Part shown: positions 7,134 to 17,070 of the stretch, in pieces
How positions within the stretch are numbered: the stretch's first letter is position 1
Layout: each line of letters starts with the position of its first letter
Program-made: the position numbers and the translations under genes
Origin: CADEED01 sp036677145
Lineage (GTDB): Bacteria; Pseudomonadota; Gammaproteobacteria; Steroidobacterales; Steroidobacteraceae
DNA: 64,000 nucleotides
Assembly (NCBI GenBank): GCA_036677145.1
Contig: JAKFFF010000053.1
Location: forward strand, 22,783 to 86,782
Direction: 5' to 3'
Notes under the pieces: model-generated
What the model was told of the DNA's origin: nothing
Databases searched by the model: none
The model's input: only the letters and a program-made list of their open reading frames with translations

Positions 7134-10075
7134 CGAGTGGCGGCGCCGAAGTTGATCCTCGCGCCCGCGTAGAAGAAGCGGCCCATCGCCGATATCGGGT
7201 ACGAGGCGTAGCTGAATTCGGGTTTCTCGTCGGTGAAGTTGTTGACGCCGGCGTAGATCTCGACGTTGTCATTGATGTCGTAGGCCACGTTGATGTCGTG
7301 CTCCCACTTCTGCTTGACCTTGAAGTAACGGGGGTCGGTGTAGTCGGGATCACCGGCCAGCGTCTCGCGGGTGAACCGGTCGGTCTTGCTGAACCAGTTT
7401 ACGCCGTAGGCGATCGTCAATGCGCCGCGGGACCAGGCCGCGTCCATCGTCGCCGAAAACTTCGGGAAGTCTTCTTCCTCGAGATCGTTGTCGATATCCG
7501 CGCCCGGTGACGACACGAATTCGAGCCGGTCGAGATAACCGCCGACGAGCTGCACTCTGAAATCGCCGTAAGCGGTGGTCGGGATCTGGTAATCGAAAGC
7601 GATGTCGAGTCCCGCGGTGCGGAACTTCGCGACGTTGTCGGGCCGCACGGTGAAGCCCACGATGAAGCCCGTGGCCGGATCGCGTGAGATGCCAGGACAG
7701 AAGGCGTTGTCGAGAGTCGGCTGATCGACGCACAGCTGCGCGAGTTCTTCGGCCTCCGGCGTATTGATGGCGTCCTTGATTTCGATGTCGTACCAGTCGA
7801 GCGACAGACTCATGCCCGGCGCGAATTCCGGCCGCAGAACGACGCCGGCGGTCCAGGTCGTCGCGGTCTCCTCGCTCAGATCGGCGTTTCCGCCATAGAG
7901 GCCTTCCGTGAACAGCGTGGCCTGCGGAGTATCGGACGGCAGGAAGGTCGTCGGATCGACGCCGAGGCCCGTCAGCAACGCCGCGCAATTTTCCTGGCGC
8001 GTGCCAGTGCCGTTGTTGAGCTCGTTGAGGTCGCAAGGGTCGACGATGAAATTGAACGAAGTGGTTTCCGGTGAGAAGAGTTCAGCGATGTTCGGTGCAC
8101 GGACCGCCTGCGCGTAGGTGCCGCGAAACGTCACGGAGCTGACAGGCGCGTACACGGCGTCGACCTTCCAGGAGTTGGTCGAACCGACGGTGCTGTAATC
8201 CGAGGCGCGAATCGCGGCGCCGAACGACAAACGGTTGGCAAAAGGCGCGTCGACGAGGACGGGCAGATTGATCTCGGCGAAGACTTCCGTGACGTCGAAA
8301 TCGCCGCGGGTCGGTGTGATGGGACCCACCCAGGTCAGGCCATCGACGATTTCCTGCGCCGGATCGGAATCACTCTCTTCGCGCCGGTACTCCGCGCCGA
8401 TCGCGAAACCGATCGAACCTCCCGGCAGTTCCATCAGCGAACCGAAATCGCCGGATAGATAGCCCGACGCGACCTGCTGGGTCACCTTGGTGCGCGAAAC
8501 GCTGTCGGTCGCGACGAAGCCGGGCGCGGCGGGATCGCGAACACCTTCACCGAAGATGTTGTAGGGCACGCAGCCGGCCAGATCTTCTGGCGCGTCCGGA
8601 TCGAGCGACGACCGGCATACCGGCGTGCCCGTGACCGGGTCTTCGACCACGTCGATGGCCGCGAGCCATCGGTCCTCCAAACGATTGTTTCCCGAAATGA
8701 TCCGGCTGCGGGTTTCGCCGTATACATAGGAGACCTCGTACCGCAGGTTTTCGGTGATATCGCCGTTCGCGGCGACCACACCGCGCAGGGTTTCGCGCAG
8801 CGCGTCATCCTTGTTGACGCCCATGTCGAAGTTGTCGCGCGTCACAAGCACACCATCCGGCGTGTCGGGATCTTCGAAATACGCCGCCGCCGCGCCCGGC
8901 ACGATCGCATCCCGGATCGACTGCGGCATGAAAGGATTGTCGGGTGTCATGAATAGATAGAAGTCGTACGTCGGCTGCACCACCGAGCGCGCCTCGGAGC
9001 GCACGTATTTGGCCTCGGCCGACAACGTCAGCGAGTCGCTCACGTCGAAGTGGCCGAGCACGTTGAAGAGGTGACGCTTCAGCTCGGGGAACAGGTCTCC
9101 CTGGTACCCGTCGACCGGCGTACTGGATCCACCTTGCGTGTAGCCGCCCGAGTTCTCGAGCACGAAGCCGCGGTCATAAACTCCGCCGCTGCCTTCGAAG
9201 TCCGAAAGGAAATCGAAATCTACGTCGACCGCGCCCACACGGGAGCTGTCGGCGTAACGCCCATCGTTGTAAGGCACGTTGTCAGGCAGGTCCGGCGAAT
9301 CGTCGAGATCGTCCTGGTTCTGGTAGAGCGCTTCCGCGCGCGGCGGGCGCAGAAAGCTGCGATCAAGTTCATTCACGCGTTCGTCCGAATTGAATTCATA
9401 CGCGAACGCCACGTTGCCGCGGCCCTCGCTGAAATTCTTGCCGGCGGTCAGCGTGAGGAACAGGTTGTTCCCATCACCTTCCTGCGACACGCCGGTCTGC
9501 GCGCGTACCGCCACGCCTTCGAAATCCTTCTTGAGCCGGAAGTTGACGACACCCGAAACGCCGTCGGCGCCGTAGATGGCGGACGCGCCGCCCGTCAGCA
9601 CATCGACCGCTTCGAGCAGATCCGTCGGGATGGCGTCGATGTCGACCGCGGCGGAACCTGCGAGACCGGAAACGTGGCGGCGTCCGTCGACCAGCACCAG
9701 CGTGCGGTCCACGCCCAGGTGACGCAGGTCGAGCAGGTTCAGTCCGACTTCGCCGAAGTCGGGTATGGAGCCCGCGGTCTTGTTCCCCGTGACCGACCCG
9801 ATCAGTGCCGGCGCCTGCGCGAGGAAATCCGCGAGATCCGTCTTGCCCGATTGCAGGATGGCGTCGGACGAAAAGGTCGTCACCGGATTCGCGAAGCCTT
9901 TCTCGTCCTGCCGGATACGCGATCCGGTGACGACGACTTCCTCGATGGGCGGTTCTTCGGGTGGGGTGGCGGCAGGCGGAGCGGTTTCCTGCGCGAGCGC
10001 CGATGAGGCTCCGCCAGTGCCGGTCAGGGCCAGCAACAGGGACAACCGCAGTAGCTTGGTATTTTCCTTGCGCAT
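7130..10075 (-). CDS. TonB-dependent outer-membrane receptor
   Basis: The protein is 981 residues. A signal peptide ends near ALAQ (about residue 29), followed by a Pro/Glu-rich spacer and a TonB-box-like EEVVVTGSRI. The plug domain covers roughly residues 60-170 (VLVDGRRHVSGLAGSAAVDI, GGASAIYGADGVSGVVNF); the rest is a 22-strand beta-barrel ending in a terminal aromatic/Arg segment. It is of the large receptor class common in xanthomonads and relatives that import peptides or glycans. GGGGAG lies 6 bases before the ATG. Coupling to the S9 peptidase points to peptide import, though no ligand can be read directly. Confidence 0.92.
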   Translation of the reverse strand: MRKENTKLLRLSLLLALTGTGGASSALAQETAPPAATPPEEPPIEEVVVTGSRIRQDEKGFANPVTTFSSDAILQSGKTDLADFLAQAPALIGSVTGNKTAGSIPDFGEVGLNLLDLRHLGVDRTLVLVDGRRHVSGLAGSAAVDIDAIPTDLLEAVDVLTGGASAIYGADGVSGVVNFRLKKDFEGVAVRAQTGVSQEGDGNNLFLTLTAGKNFSEGRGNVAFAYEFNSDERVNELDRSFLRPPRAEALYQNQDDLDDSPDLPDNVPYNDGRYADSSRVGAVDVDFDFLSDFEGSGGVYDRGFVLENSGGYTQGGSSTPVDGYQGDLFPELKRHLFNVLGHFDVSDSLTLSAEAKYVRSEARSVVQPTYDFYLFMTPDNPFMPQSIRDAIVPGAAAAYFEDPDTPDGVLVTRDNFDMGVNKDDALRETLRGVVAANGDITENLRYEVSYVYGETRSRIISGNNRLEDRWLAAIDVVEDPVTGTPVCRSSLDPDAPEDLAGCVPYNIFGEGVRDPAAPGFVATDSVSRTKVTQQVASGYLSGDFGSLMELPGGSIGFAIGAEYRREESDSDPAQEIVDGLTWVGPITPTRGDFDVTEVFAEINLPVLVDAPFANRLSFGAAIRASDYSTVGSTNSWKVDAVYAPVSSVTFRGTYAQAVRAPNIAELFSPETTSFNFIVDPCDLNELNNGTGTRQENCAALLTGLGVDPTTFLPSDTPQATLFTEGLYGGNADLSEETATTWTAGVVLRPEFAPGMSLSLDWYDIEIKDAINTPEAEELAQLCVDQPTLDNAFCPGISRDPATGFIVGFTVRPDNVAKFRTAGLDIAFDYQIPTTAYGDFRVQLVGGYLDRLEFVSSPGADIDNDLEEEDFPKFSATMDAAWSRGALTIAYGVNWFSKTDRFTRETLAGDPDYTDPRYFKVKQKWEHDINVAYDINDNVEIYAGVNNFTDEKPEFSYASYPISAMGRFFYAGARINFGAATR

Positions 10076-10523
10076 GATCTGCTCCCCGGCCGCGGCTTCG
10101 CGGCGACGTTCAGCTCAGGATGTTGGCAAATTCCGGATGAGTCAATTCAACGCAGGTACTCTGATGCGGCATTGCGACGAACGGTGGCGCCGGACGTCGA
10201 GGAATGCGCGGGCGCACCGGAAATCGACAGCCGGGAAATTGATGCCCCAATGTGGGCCGGCGCCTCACCGGAATTCGAGTTGCTTCCCGGGCCCGTGGCA
10301 GCACGGTCAGAAGCTCCGGCTGGTGTGTGTCAGCCAGGTGTTGTCCGCAAAGTAGCTAGAGAACCGGGCGGAACGCGTGGCTTCGGCGAGACACCTCGTG
10401 CGGGGGCCCGCATGAGCGTCAAGTCTTGCATTGGTCCCATGGAACCCGTGCCTGGGACGCCGTAGCTTCCGGGCCGCGCGACTTGGGCATTGCGACACTC
10501 GCGGGGGGAATCCGGGGCATCCA
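10076..10523. other. Divergent intergenic region, 448 bases
   Basis: The region separates the TonB receptor (minus) from a secreted hydrolase (plus) and must hold promoters for both. No clear sigma-70 or sigma-54 box pair, riboswitch or protein-coding stretch is visible. A modest inverted repeat (GTCCC near 10437 with GGGAC near 10455) and one copy of TAGCTAG at 10353 are the only structures noted. Confidence 0.4.
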
Positions 10524-12011
10524 ATGAATCCCTCGAAACTCTGGTCGATTCTTCTGGCGCTGGCGCTCGCATCGACGGGGATCGTCGGTTTCGGCCAGGC
10601 TTCGCCGCGCGGCTTGCTGCTGGAGAATCCGGCGCAGCTCGGCGTCTATTCGCCGGCGGAACTCATTGCGAAGATAACCGATGGCGAGCTGTCGCAGTGG
10701 TTGATCAGGCGCACGTTCACGCCCCAGTGCAATGTGATCGTGTACCAGCTCCGGTATGCAACCGTCGGCGCGCGCGGTGAGCCGACGACGGCGTCGGGAG
10801 CCGTGATGATTCCGAGCGGTGCGAACGCCGCATGCCAGGGCCCGCGCCCCATCGCGCTGTACGCGCACGGCAAACGCAATCTCAGGACCTTCAACATCGC
10901 GGACCTCAGTGGCGAGACCAACTACGAGGGCGTGACCCTCGCGCTGGCGCTGGCGGGCGATGGGTACATCGTCGTCGCGCCTAACTACGCGGGATACGAC
11001 ACCTCGTCGCTCGACTACCATGCCTTCCTGCACGGAGAGCAGCAGGCCGCGGACATGATGGATGCGCTGGCCGCGGCGCGCGCGGCGCTCGCGGCCTTGG
11101 GTGTCACCGACAATCAGAAGTTGTTCGTGACCGGCTATTCGCAGGGCGGATATGTCGCGCTGGCTACCCAACGCGCGCTCGAAGCCGCCGGCATTCCCGT
11201 CACCGCTTCGGCGCCGATGTCCGGCCCCTACGCGCTCTCGGCTTTCGCCGACGCCATGTTCATGGGGCAGGTGGGCCGCGGGGCCGTCGAGGAATTCATC
11301 ATGCTCGCCGGCAGCTACCAGCGCGCGTATGGGGATCCCAACTCCATTCCGACGGATGTCTTCGAAGCGAAATACGCAGCGGCAGGTTCACTGCTGCCCG
11401 GCACCACCGGGACTGCCACGCTCATCGCCGAAGGAAGGATGCCGGCGGAGGCGCTCTTCAGCAGCACTCCGCCCGCGCCCGAGTTCACCCCGTTCACACC
11501 CGCGAACACGACGGATCGTTACGCCGAAGTATTCGCGCAGGGATTCGGCGCCGACTTCCTGATCAGCAACGCGTACCGACTCGGCTATCTGCAGGACGCA
11601 CTCGCGAATCCAGACGGGGCCTATCCGAACACGACGGACGGTCTGCCGCCCGCGAACCCCGTTCACCCGCTGCGAGCCGCGTTGAAAATCAATGACCTCA
11701 GAAACTGGTCGCCGGTCGCGCCGGTGCTGCTATGCGGCGGTGACGAGGATCCGGTGGTCTTCTTCCTGAATACCGAGCTGATGGAGGGTTACTGGGCCGC
11801 GAATGCTCCCAACAGCCTGGTGACCGTGCTGAACATCGATGCCCCGCCGGGCCATCGCGGCCCATATCGTGGCCTGCGAAAGCGGTTCGCGGAAACAAAA
11901 AGCCTCTTCAAGCTGATCGAAGGCGCAGCCGCGATGCGCAAGGAATATCACGACGTGCTGGTGCCGGCCTTCTGCCTGCAGGCGACGCGCGAGTTCTTCG
12001 CGAATTTCTGA
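10524..12011 (+). CDS. Secreted lipase-like alpha/beta hydrolase (copy 1)
   Basis: The protein is 495 residues with a signal peptide (LALALASTGIVGFGQA). The fold is that of secretory lipases: the early ALYAHGKRNL strand, the nucleophile elbow GYSQGG, the acid region LLCGGDEDPVVFF and a C-terminal His (EYHDVLVP). It should hydrolyse esters outside the cytoplasm. The ATG at 10524 coincides with the signal peptide and has GGGG upstream; an upstream in-frame ATG would add about 31 residues of low-complexity Arg/Gly sequence. A close paralogue lies at 21555-23138. No coupled genes. Confidence 0.82.
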   Translation: MNPSKLWSILLALALASTGIVGFGQASPRGLLLENPAQLGVYSPAELIAKITDGELSQWLIRRTFTPQCNVIVYQLRYATVGARGEPTTASGAVMIPSGANAACQGPRPIALYAHGKRNLRTFNIADLSGETNYEGVTLALALAGDGYIVVAPNYAGYDTSSLDYHAFLHGEQQAADMMDALAAARAALAALGVTDNQKLFVTGYSQGGYVALATQRALEAAGIPVTASAPMSGPYALSAFADAMFMGQVGRGAVEEFIMLAGSYQRAYGDPNSIPTDVFEAKYAAAGSLLPGTTGTATLIAEGRMPAEALFSSTPPAPEFTPFTPANTTDRYAEVFAQGFGADFLISNAYRLGYLQDALANPDGAYPNTTDGLPPANPVHPLRAALKINDLRNWSPVAPVLLCGGDEDPVVFFLNTELMEGYWAANAPNSLVTVLNIDAPPGHRGPYRGLRKRFAETKSLFKLIEGAAAMRKEYHDVLVPAFCLQATREFFANF

Positions 12012-12148
12012 CGCCGTCCGCGCTCGTGGTAGATAGCTGAGCATCAGGCCGCCGGGCAACTTTTGTGCGCCGCGCACATGCCTGATGAGCCGTTGGTCCT
12101 CTGGCGCGCAAGAATTCCAGGTACTACGGTCTCACGGTGGGAGCCGCC

Positions 12149-13201
12149 GTGAATGCATCTCCATTGACCGTGACTTCCGCGGGCGACAACCTGCAGTCCC
12201 GATGGGACGCGTTCGTTGCTTCCCGCGCGGAAGGGCCGTTCTACCATCTGTTCGACTGGAAACGCCTCAACATGGAGGCGTTCGGTCATCGTGGCGAATA
12301 CCTGGTCGCGCAGCGGGACGGCGCCATCGAAGGTGTTCTGCCGCTCGTATTCGTCACGAGTCCGGTGTTCGGCCGCATCCTCTGTTCGGTGCCTTTCATG
12401 AATTATGGCGGGCCTGTCGCGGCCACACCCGAGGCCGCGGCGTCGCTGACGGCGCACGCCATCGAGCTTTCCGACGGGCTATACGCGGATTACCTGGAGC
12501 TGCGATGCGCGCGGCCGTTGAGCACCGACATGCAGGTGTCGTTGCGCAAAGTGAGCATGACGATCGAGCTCGACAGGGATCCGAAGAAGCTCTGGCAGGG
12601 TTTCAGCACCCATCACCGCAAGAACCTGCGCCGCGCACTCAAGAACGGGCTCGACGTATCTGTCGGAGGGATCGAGTTTCTCGACCCGTTTTACCGCGTG
12701 CTCGAACTGTCCTGGCGCACTCTCGGCACGCCGCTGTACGCGAAGCACTATTTCAGGCGCGTGCTCGAGGTCTTCCCGCAAAACACGCACGTGTACATCT
12801 GCCGGCACAGGGGCGCTCCGGCCGCTGTCGCGCTGGTCGGCCACTTCAACGGTAACGTCGAAGGCCTGTGGGCCGGGTGCGATCCGGCACTGCGCCGCCT
12901 GCAGCCTAACTACGTGCTGTACTGGGAAATGATCCAGCACGCCTGTAACGCGGGGTACGGCAGATTCCACCTTGGCCGCTCGACCACCAAATCCGGCGCC
13001 GAAGAATTCAAGGCGAAGTGGAATGCGCAGGCACACCAGCTTTACTGGTACTTCCATCGTCCGAAGATCGGCGAGGGAGGGCGCCTGCCGCGACTGAACG
13101 TGGACAACCCGAAGTACCGGATCGCGATCGCGGCCTGGCAACACCTGCCGCTCTGGGCGACGCGCGTGCTCGGCCCGTCTCTCGCCCGTGGCATTCCGTG
13201 A
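12149..13201 (+). CDS. FemAB-like acyltransferase (PEP-CTERM-associated type)
   Basis: The protein is 350 residues with a duplicated GNAT-like fold. It resembles the FemAB-related proteins of exopolysaccharide/PEP-CTERM clusters: early VPFMNYGGP, the THHRKNLRRALKNG helix and the late LGRSTTKSGAEEFKAKWNA motif. Relatives transfer amino acids or acyl groups to peptidoglycan or polysaccharide; the acceptor here is unknown and no exosortase or polysaccharide genes are in the window, so it may be a stray member. GTG at 12149 is chosen for the GGGAG five bases upstream; GTG at 12137 is also possible. Confidence 0.78.
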   Translation: MNASPLTVTSAGDNLQSRWDAFVASRAEGPFYHLFDWKRLNMEAFGHRGEYLVAQRDGAIEGVLPLVFVTSPVFGRILCSVPFMNYGGPVAATPEAAASLTAHAIELSDGLYADYLELRCARPLSTDMQVSLRKVSMTIELDRDPKKLWQGFSTHHRKNLRRALKNGLDVSVGGIEFLDPFYRVLELSWRTLGTPLYAKHYFRRVLEVFPQNTHVYICRHRGAPAAVALVGHFNGNVEGLWAGCDPALRRLQPNYVLYWEMIQHACNAGYGRFHLGRSTTKSGAEEFKAKWNAQAHQLYWYFHRPKIGEGGRLPRLNVDNPKYRIAIAAWQHLPLWATRVLGPSLARGIP

Positions 13202-13279
13202 GCTAGCGGCCCGTCGACGCTTCGATGGGATGTCGGCGGCGCAACCGGCGCGCGGCAGTTAGGCGCCGTGTGAAGCGGT

Positions 13280-14350
13280 TCAGTAACGCAGGATCGCCGC
13301 CAGTCCGCTCTCACTGGGCATGCGCTCGGCGGGTACCACGATCACGGCGCCACCTGCGCGCAAGACTGACTCGGCCAGGTCATCGAGCAGGTCATCCACT
13401 TCGGGGTCGCACAGCTCCGTGGGCGTGATGGCGCCGGTGGCGGAGTCGAGCTTGCCCGGTATCTCGCGGTCGGCTTCGACCAGCAAGGTCTCGATGCGCC
13501 CGGCCGCGGCGGCGGCCGCCACGTCGTCGATGATGTCGGCGCCCATTCCCTTCGCGCGCGCGGCGTTGAACCGATCGATCAGTCCGGCCAGACGCTCGAG
13601 GTAGACGGGTTCGAACTTCTGCCAGGCCTGCAGGCGCAGCTCCTCGAGGTCGATCGATTCCGGACTCAGCGCCATGCCTTCGCCCACCACGAAAGGATTG
13701 CGCGAGGCCGTGCGGAACGCGTGCAGCATCTCGGGCAATGCCACCACGAGCAAGGGGAGCCCCGAAGGCTTGGAGTGTTCTTCGAGAACGGCGGCGTCGA
13801 TCGTGCGCAAGTAGTTCAAGAGATCCGCTTCGCTCTTGTCCTTGTGCGACTGCCTGGGCTCGCGCGCGAGCGGCGCGCTGATGACATCCGAAACCTCCAC
13901 GGGGTCGAGGCCGTCGCGGTTGCCTTCGAACAGGCGCCCACCCTGCATGCCCACGGACAGGATCTGGTAGTGGTCGGCCGATTGCAGTTGACGCATCAAT
14001 GGCTTGATGTGGAAGCTGTCCGCGACGACGACGAGCTCCTTGACCGGGCGCTGCAGGTCGAACACCTCGAATTTTTCGGCGGTGCTCAGGATGCCGAGCC
14101 CGAGGGAGCGGTGATTCCAGAAGTCGTAGTCATACGCGAGCTTCTCGAACGGTTCCAGCCTCTCCTGGGTGGCGCGCTTGGGGTACTTCTGCTCGAGCGA
14201 GGCTTTGAGTTCCTTGAGCTGGTTTCGGTAGCGAATCGGGTCGCCCTCCCGCTCGGGATGAGTGCGATGCGTGGGTAGATAGAGTGAGATACACGGCGGC
14301 TCGTGTGCGCCGAGCAGTGAAGTCAGATCGTCGGTCGTGAATGGGAGCAT
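13280..14350 (-). CDS. baeRF-type (eRF1/Pelota-like) protein
   Basis: The protein is 356 residues. The opening CISLYLPTHRTHPEREGDP and the closing GGAVIVVPAERMPSESGLAAILR are hallmarks of the bacterial archaeo-eukaryotic release-factor-like (baeRF) families, which keep the eRF1 domain 2/3 folds. I see no GGQ peptide-release motif, as in most baeRFs. The cellular role is not established; ribosome rescue or stress response are proposals only. GGAG precedes the ATG by 7 bases. It stands alone upstream of an unrelated minus-strand operon. Confidence 0.75.
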   Translation of the reverse strand: MLPFTTDDLTSLLGAHEPPCISLYLPTHRTHPEREGDPIRYRNQLKELKASLEQKYPKRATQERLEPFEKLAYDYDFWNHRSLGLGILSTAEKFEVFDLQRPVKELVVVADSFHIKPLMRQLQSADHYQILSVGMQGGRLFEGNRDGLDPVEVSDVISAPLAREPRQSHKDKSEADLLNYLRTIDAAVLEEHSKPSGLPLLVVALPEMLHAFRTASRNPFVVGEGMALSPESIDLEELRLQAWQKFEPVYLERLAGLIDRFNAARAKGMGADIIDDVAAAAAAGRIETLLVEADREIPGKLDSATGAITPTELCDPEVDDLLDDLAESVLRAGGAVIVVPAERMPSESGLAAILRY

Positions 14351-14470
14351 GGGGCTTCTCCTTGACGGTATCGCGTGGTTCGCTTGCTCGGACTTGGCGC
14401 GCGTTGCCGTCCATAGGAGGGCAGGCGCTGTTCATCAGGACGGTGGCTCTCGGGGCTTTCCAGGTACTGG

Positions 14471-17065
14471 TCACTTCGGCGCCAGCGCTGCAGGCAGCCG
14501 CCGCGACTCTCGCTCGCGCAGCGCCGCGTTGACCTGCTGTCGTTCGAGGATCTGCTTGAGTGTCGCCTCGCCCTGGGGGATCGGATGGCCCTCGAAGAAT
14601 TCCCGGGCCGTCGCGACGTCCGCGGCGCGGTTGAGCATCTTCACCGAATCCACCATGCGCACGATCGTGTTCGCGGGAAACCTCTTCTCGGCCTGTTCCC
14701 AGCGTTCACGGACGAACTGCCAGGCAAGGGCGCCGTGCCGGCGGTTGGCGATGCAGGAGTTCAGGACGAACGGGGCATCCTGCGTCTTCACTTCCTCGCT
14801 CATCGCGAGCTCGCAGGTGCGGGTCAGGAGTCCGGCGTCATCGAACTGTGGCAGCGCATACAGATAACGCAGCCGCTCCTGCGGCGTCTTGCCGTTTCGA
14901 TATCCGTTCAGCAGAGCATCGTAGTCCGCCGCATTGCCGGTCGCCGCCACCGCGCCAGTCGCGGCCTGCAGTAGTTCGGGGTTGGCGCGCGCCGGATCTT
15001 CCGCGCCTTGCTGGAATATTTCGCGGCAGCGTTGTTTCGCGGGACCATTCCCGCCCAGGACGGCGAGCGTGCTGAGCAGCAGGCCGCGCAATTTGGCGAC
15101 CAGTGCATCCTCGCCCTCGACCGGATCGCCGAGCCGCGCGACGGCGGGCTCCATCAGTGCCGCGACACGTTGTTGAAACTGCCCGTACGGGGCGTCGTCG
15201 AGCAAGCGCCCGGTTCCCCGCAGACCCGTGATGATGGCCTGCCAGACGACCTGTTCGCGCTCGCCGGCAAAACCCGCGACGAAATCCAGGAAGCCGGACG
15301 CGGTCATTTCGCCCGCAATCACCGCATTCCACGCATCATCGACCAGGCTGTAGCGTTCGAGCGTATCGAGTTCGGCGAGCGCGGCGCCCGACAGGCGTGC
15401 GCGCAGCGTATCGTCATAGGCGACGCGGAAATATCCGTGTCCCCCGGCATTGATCACCACCGGCGAGGAAGGCGCCTCGAGCGCGACTTCGAGTTCTTTT
15501 CCTTCGAGCAGCACTCGCTCGGTGCGCCCGCCGTTGCGAATGCCGATGGGTGTGATCCAGCGCGCCGACGCGTCGGCGTCGCCGCTGAAGGAAAAACGCC
15601 GCTGCCGCAGCAGTAGTTTGTCGCCGCGCAGCACGGCCGAAACGAGCGGATACCCCGGCTGCCAGATCCACGAGTCCATCATCCGCCGCACCGGCGCGCC
15701 GCTCGTCGACTCGATCGCATCCCACAAATCGCTGGTCTCGGTGTTCCCGAAAGCGTGTTTGCGCAGGTAGTGACTCACGCCCGCGCGGAACGCTTCGGGG
15801 CCGAGATGTTGCTCGAGCATCCGCAGCAGCGCGCCGCCCTTGGAATACGTGAGCACGTTGAACATGCCCTGGCAGTCGTCCGCGGAATGAACTTCGAGCT
15901 CGACCGCGTGGGTGCTCGACAGCGAATCGGTTTCGAATGCATGACTGCGCTCGACACCGAACGAGGTCCAGCGCTGCCAGGCGGGCCGGTACGCATCGCA
16001 GGCGACGATGGACATGAACGTCGCGAAAGCTTCGTTGAGCCAGATGCCGTTCCACCAGCGCATCGTCACCAGGTTGCCAAACCACATGTGCGCAAACTCG
16101 TGCGTCATCACATCCGCGACGAGTTGCTGCTCGGTCTGCGTCGCGCGCGCGGGATCGACGAGCATGAGATTTTCGCGGAACGTGATGCAGCCCGGATTCT
16201 CCATCGCGCCGGCGGAAAAATCGGGAACGGCCAGCAGATCGGTTTTCTCGCCGGCCGGAAATGGCGAACCGTAGTAGTCCTGGAACCAGCGCAACGAAAA
16301 CGCGGCGACGTCGAGCGCGAACTGCGTGAGATGGGCCTTGCCCGGAACATGCACGGCGCGCAGCACGCTGCCCGGCAGCGCGAGCGGGGCGGTGGTCTCG
16401 AGCGGCCCGACGACGAACGCCACCAGGTAGGTGCTCATCACCATCGTGTCGGCGAAGCTCACTACTTCCTTCGGCTTGCCGCCGTCCGTGATCTTCACGC
16501 GGCGGATCTCGGGGGCATTGGATATCGCGACCAGGCCGGGATCGATCACGAGCGTGATGCCGAACGCCGCTTTGAAATCCGGCTCGTCCCAGCAGGGGAA
16601 CGCGCGCCGGCAGTCGGCCGGCTGCATCGACGTGGTTGCGATGACGCGCTCGGCGCCCGCCGCATCCTGATACGTGCTGCGGTAGAAGCCGCACAGCTTG
16701 TCGTTGATCACGCCATCGAATCGCACCATCAGCGTGTGTTTGCCCGGAGTCAGTGGCGCGCTCGGACGCACGAACAGCCGCTCGGTATCCTGCTCCAGGC
16801 GGAAAGTGCCCTCAGCGTCGTCGACCCGGCACTCATGTACCTCGAGCTCGATGGCATTCAGAACGAGTTCCGTGAGCGGCGCGGCGCCGGTGACTTCGAA
16901 TGAGACACGCACCGTGCCGCCGAACACGGCGCGCTCGAGGTCGGGGGAAAGCGTGATCTCGTAGCGCCGCGGCAGCGCGGCGCGCGGCAGCCGATGGGGG
17001 TTCAGCGCGGCCTGATCAGCCGACGTTTCGATCGGATGCGCGACTTTGCGTTGTCTGTGGCCCAT
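14471..17065 (-). CDS. M1 family zinc aminopeptidase
   Basis: The protein is 864 residues without a signal peptide, so cytosolic. The exopeptidase motif GAMENPG and the zinc site HEFAHMWFGN with the downstream NEAF Glu mark gluzincin M1 enzymes of the puromycin-sensitive/ERAP type, with the ERAP1_C-like helical tail. It releases N-terminal amino acids from peptides. The ATG at 17065 lies 5 bases after the stop of the alpha-E gene with GGAG 9 bases upstream. As the last gene of the transglutaminase/ATP-grasp/alpha-E operon it may process that system's peptide product, which is inference. Confidence 0.92.
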   Translation of the reverse strand: MGHRQRKVAHPIETSADQAALNPHRLPRAALPRRYEITLSPDLERAVFGGTVRVSFEVTGAAPLTELVLNAIELEVHECRVDDAEGTFRLEQDTERLFVRPSAPLTPGKHTLMVRFDGVINDKLCGFYRSTYQDAAGAERVIATTSMQPADCRRAFPCWDEPDFKAAFGITLVIDPGLVAISNAPEIRRVKITDGGKPKEVVSFADTMVMSTYLVAFVVGPLETTAPLALPGSVLRAVHVPGKAHLTQFALDVAAFSLRWFQDYYGSPFPAGEKTDLLAVPDFSAGAMENPGCITFRENLMLVDPARATQTEQQLVADVMTHEFAHMWFGNLVTMRWWNGIWLNEAFATFMSIVACDAYRPAWQRWTSFGVERSHAFETDSLSSTHAVELEVHSADDCQGMFNVLTYSKGGALLRMLEQHLGPEAFRAGVSHYLRKHAFGNTETSDLWDAIESTSGAPVRRMMDSWIWQPGYPLVSAVLRGDKLLLRQRRFSFSGDADASARWITPIGIRNGGRTERVLLEGKELEVALEAPSSPVVINAGGHGYFRVAYDDTLRARLSGAALAELDTLERYSLVDDAWNAVIAGEMTASGFLDFVAGFAGEREQVVWQAIITGLRGTGRLLDDAPYGQFQQRVAALMEPAVARLGDPVEGEDALVAKLRGLLLSTLAVLGGNGPAKQRCREIFQQGAEDPARANPELLQAATGAVAATGNAADYDALLNGYRNGKTPQERLRYLYALPQFDDAGLLTRTCELAMSEEVKTQDAPFVLNSCIANRRHGALAWQFVRERWEQAEKRFPANTIVRMVDSVKMLNRAADVATAREFFEGHPIPQGEATLKQILERQQVNAALRERESRRLPAALAPK

Positions 17066-17070
17066 GACTT

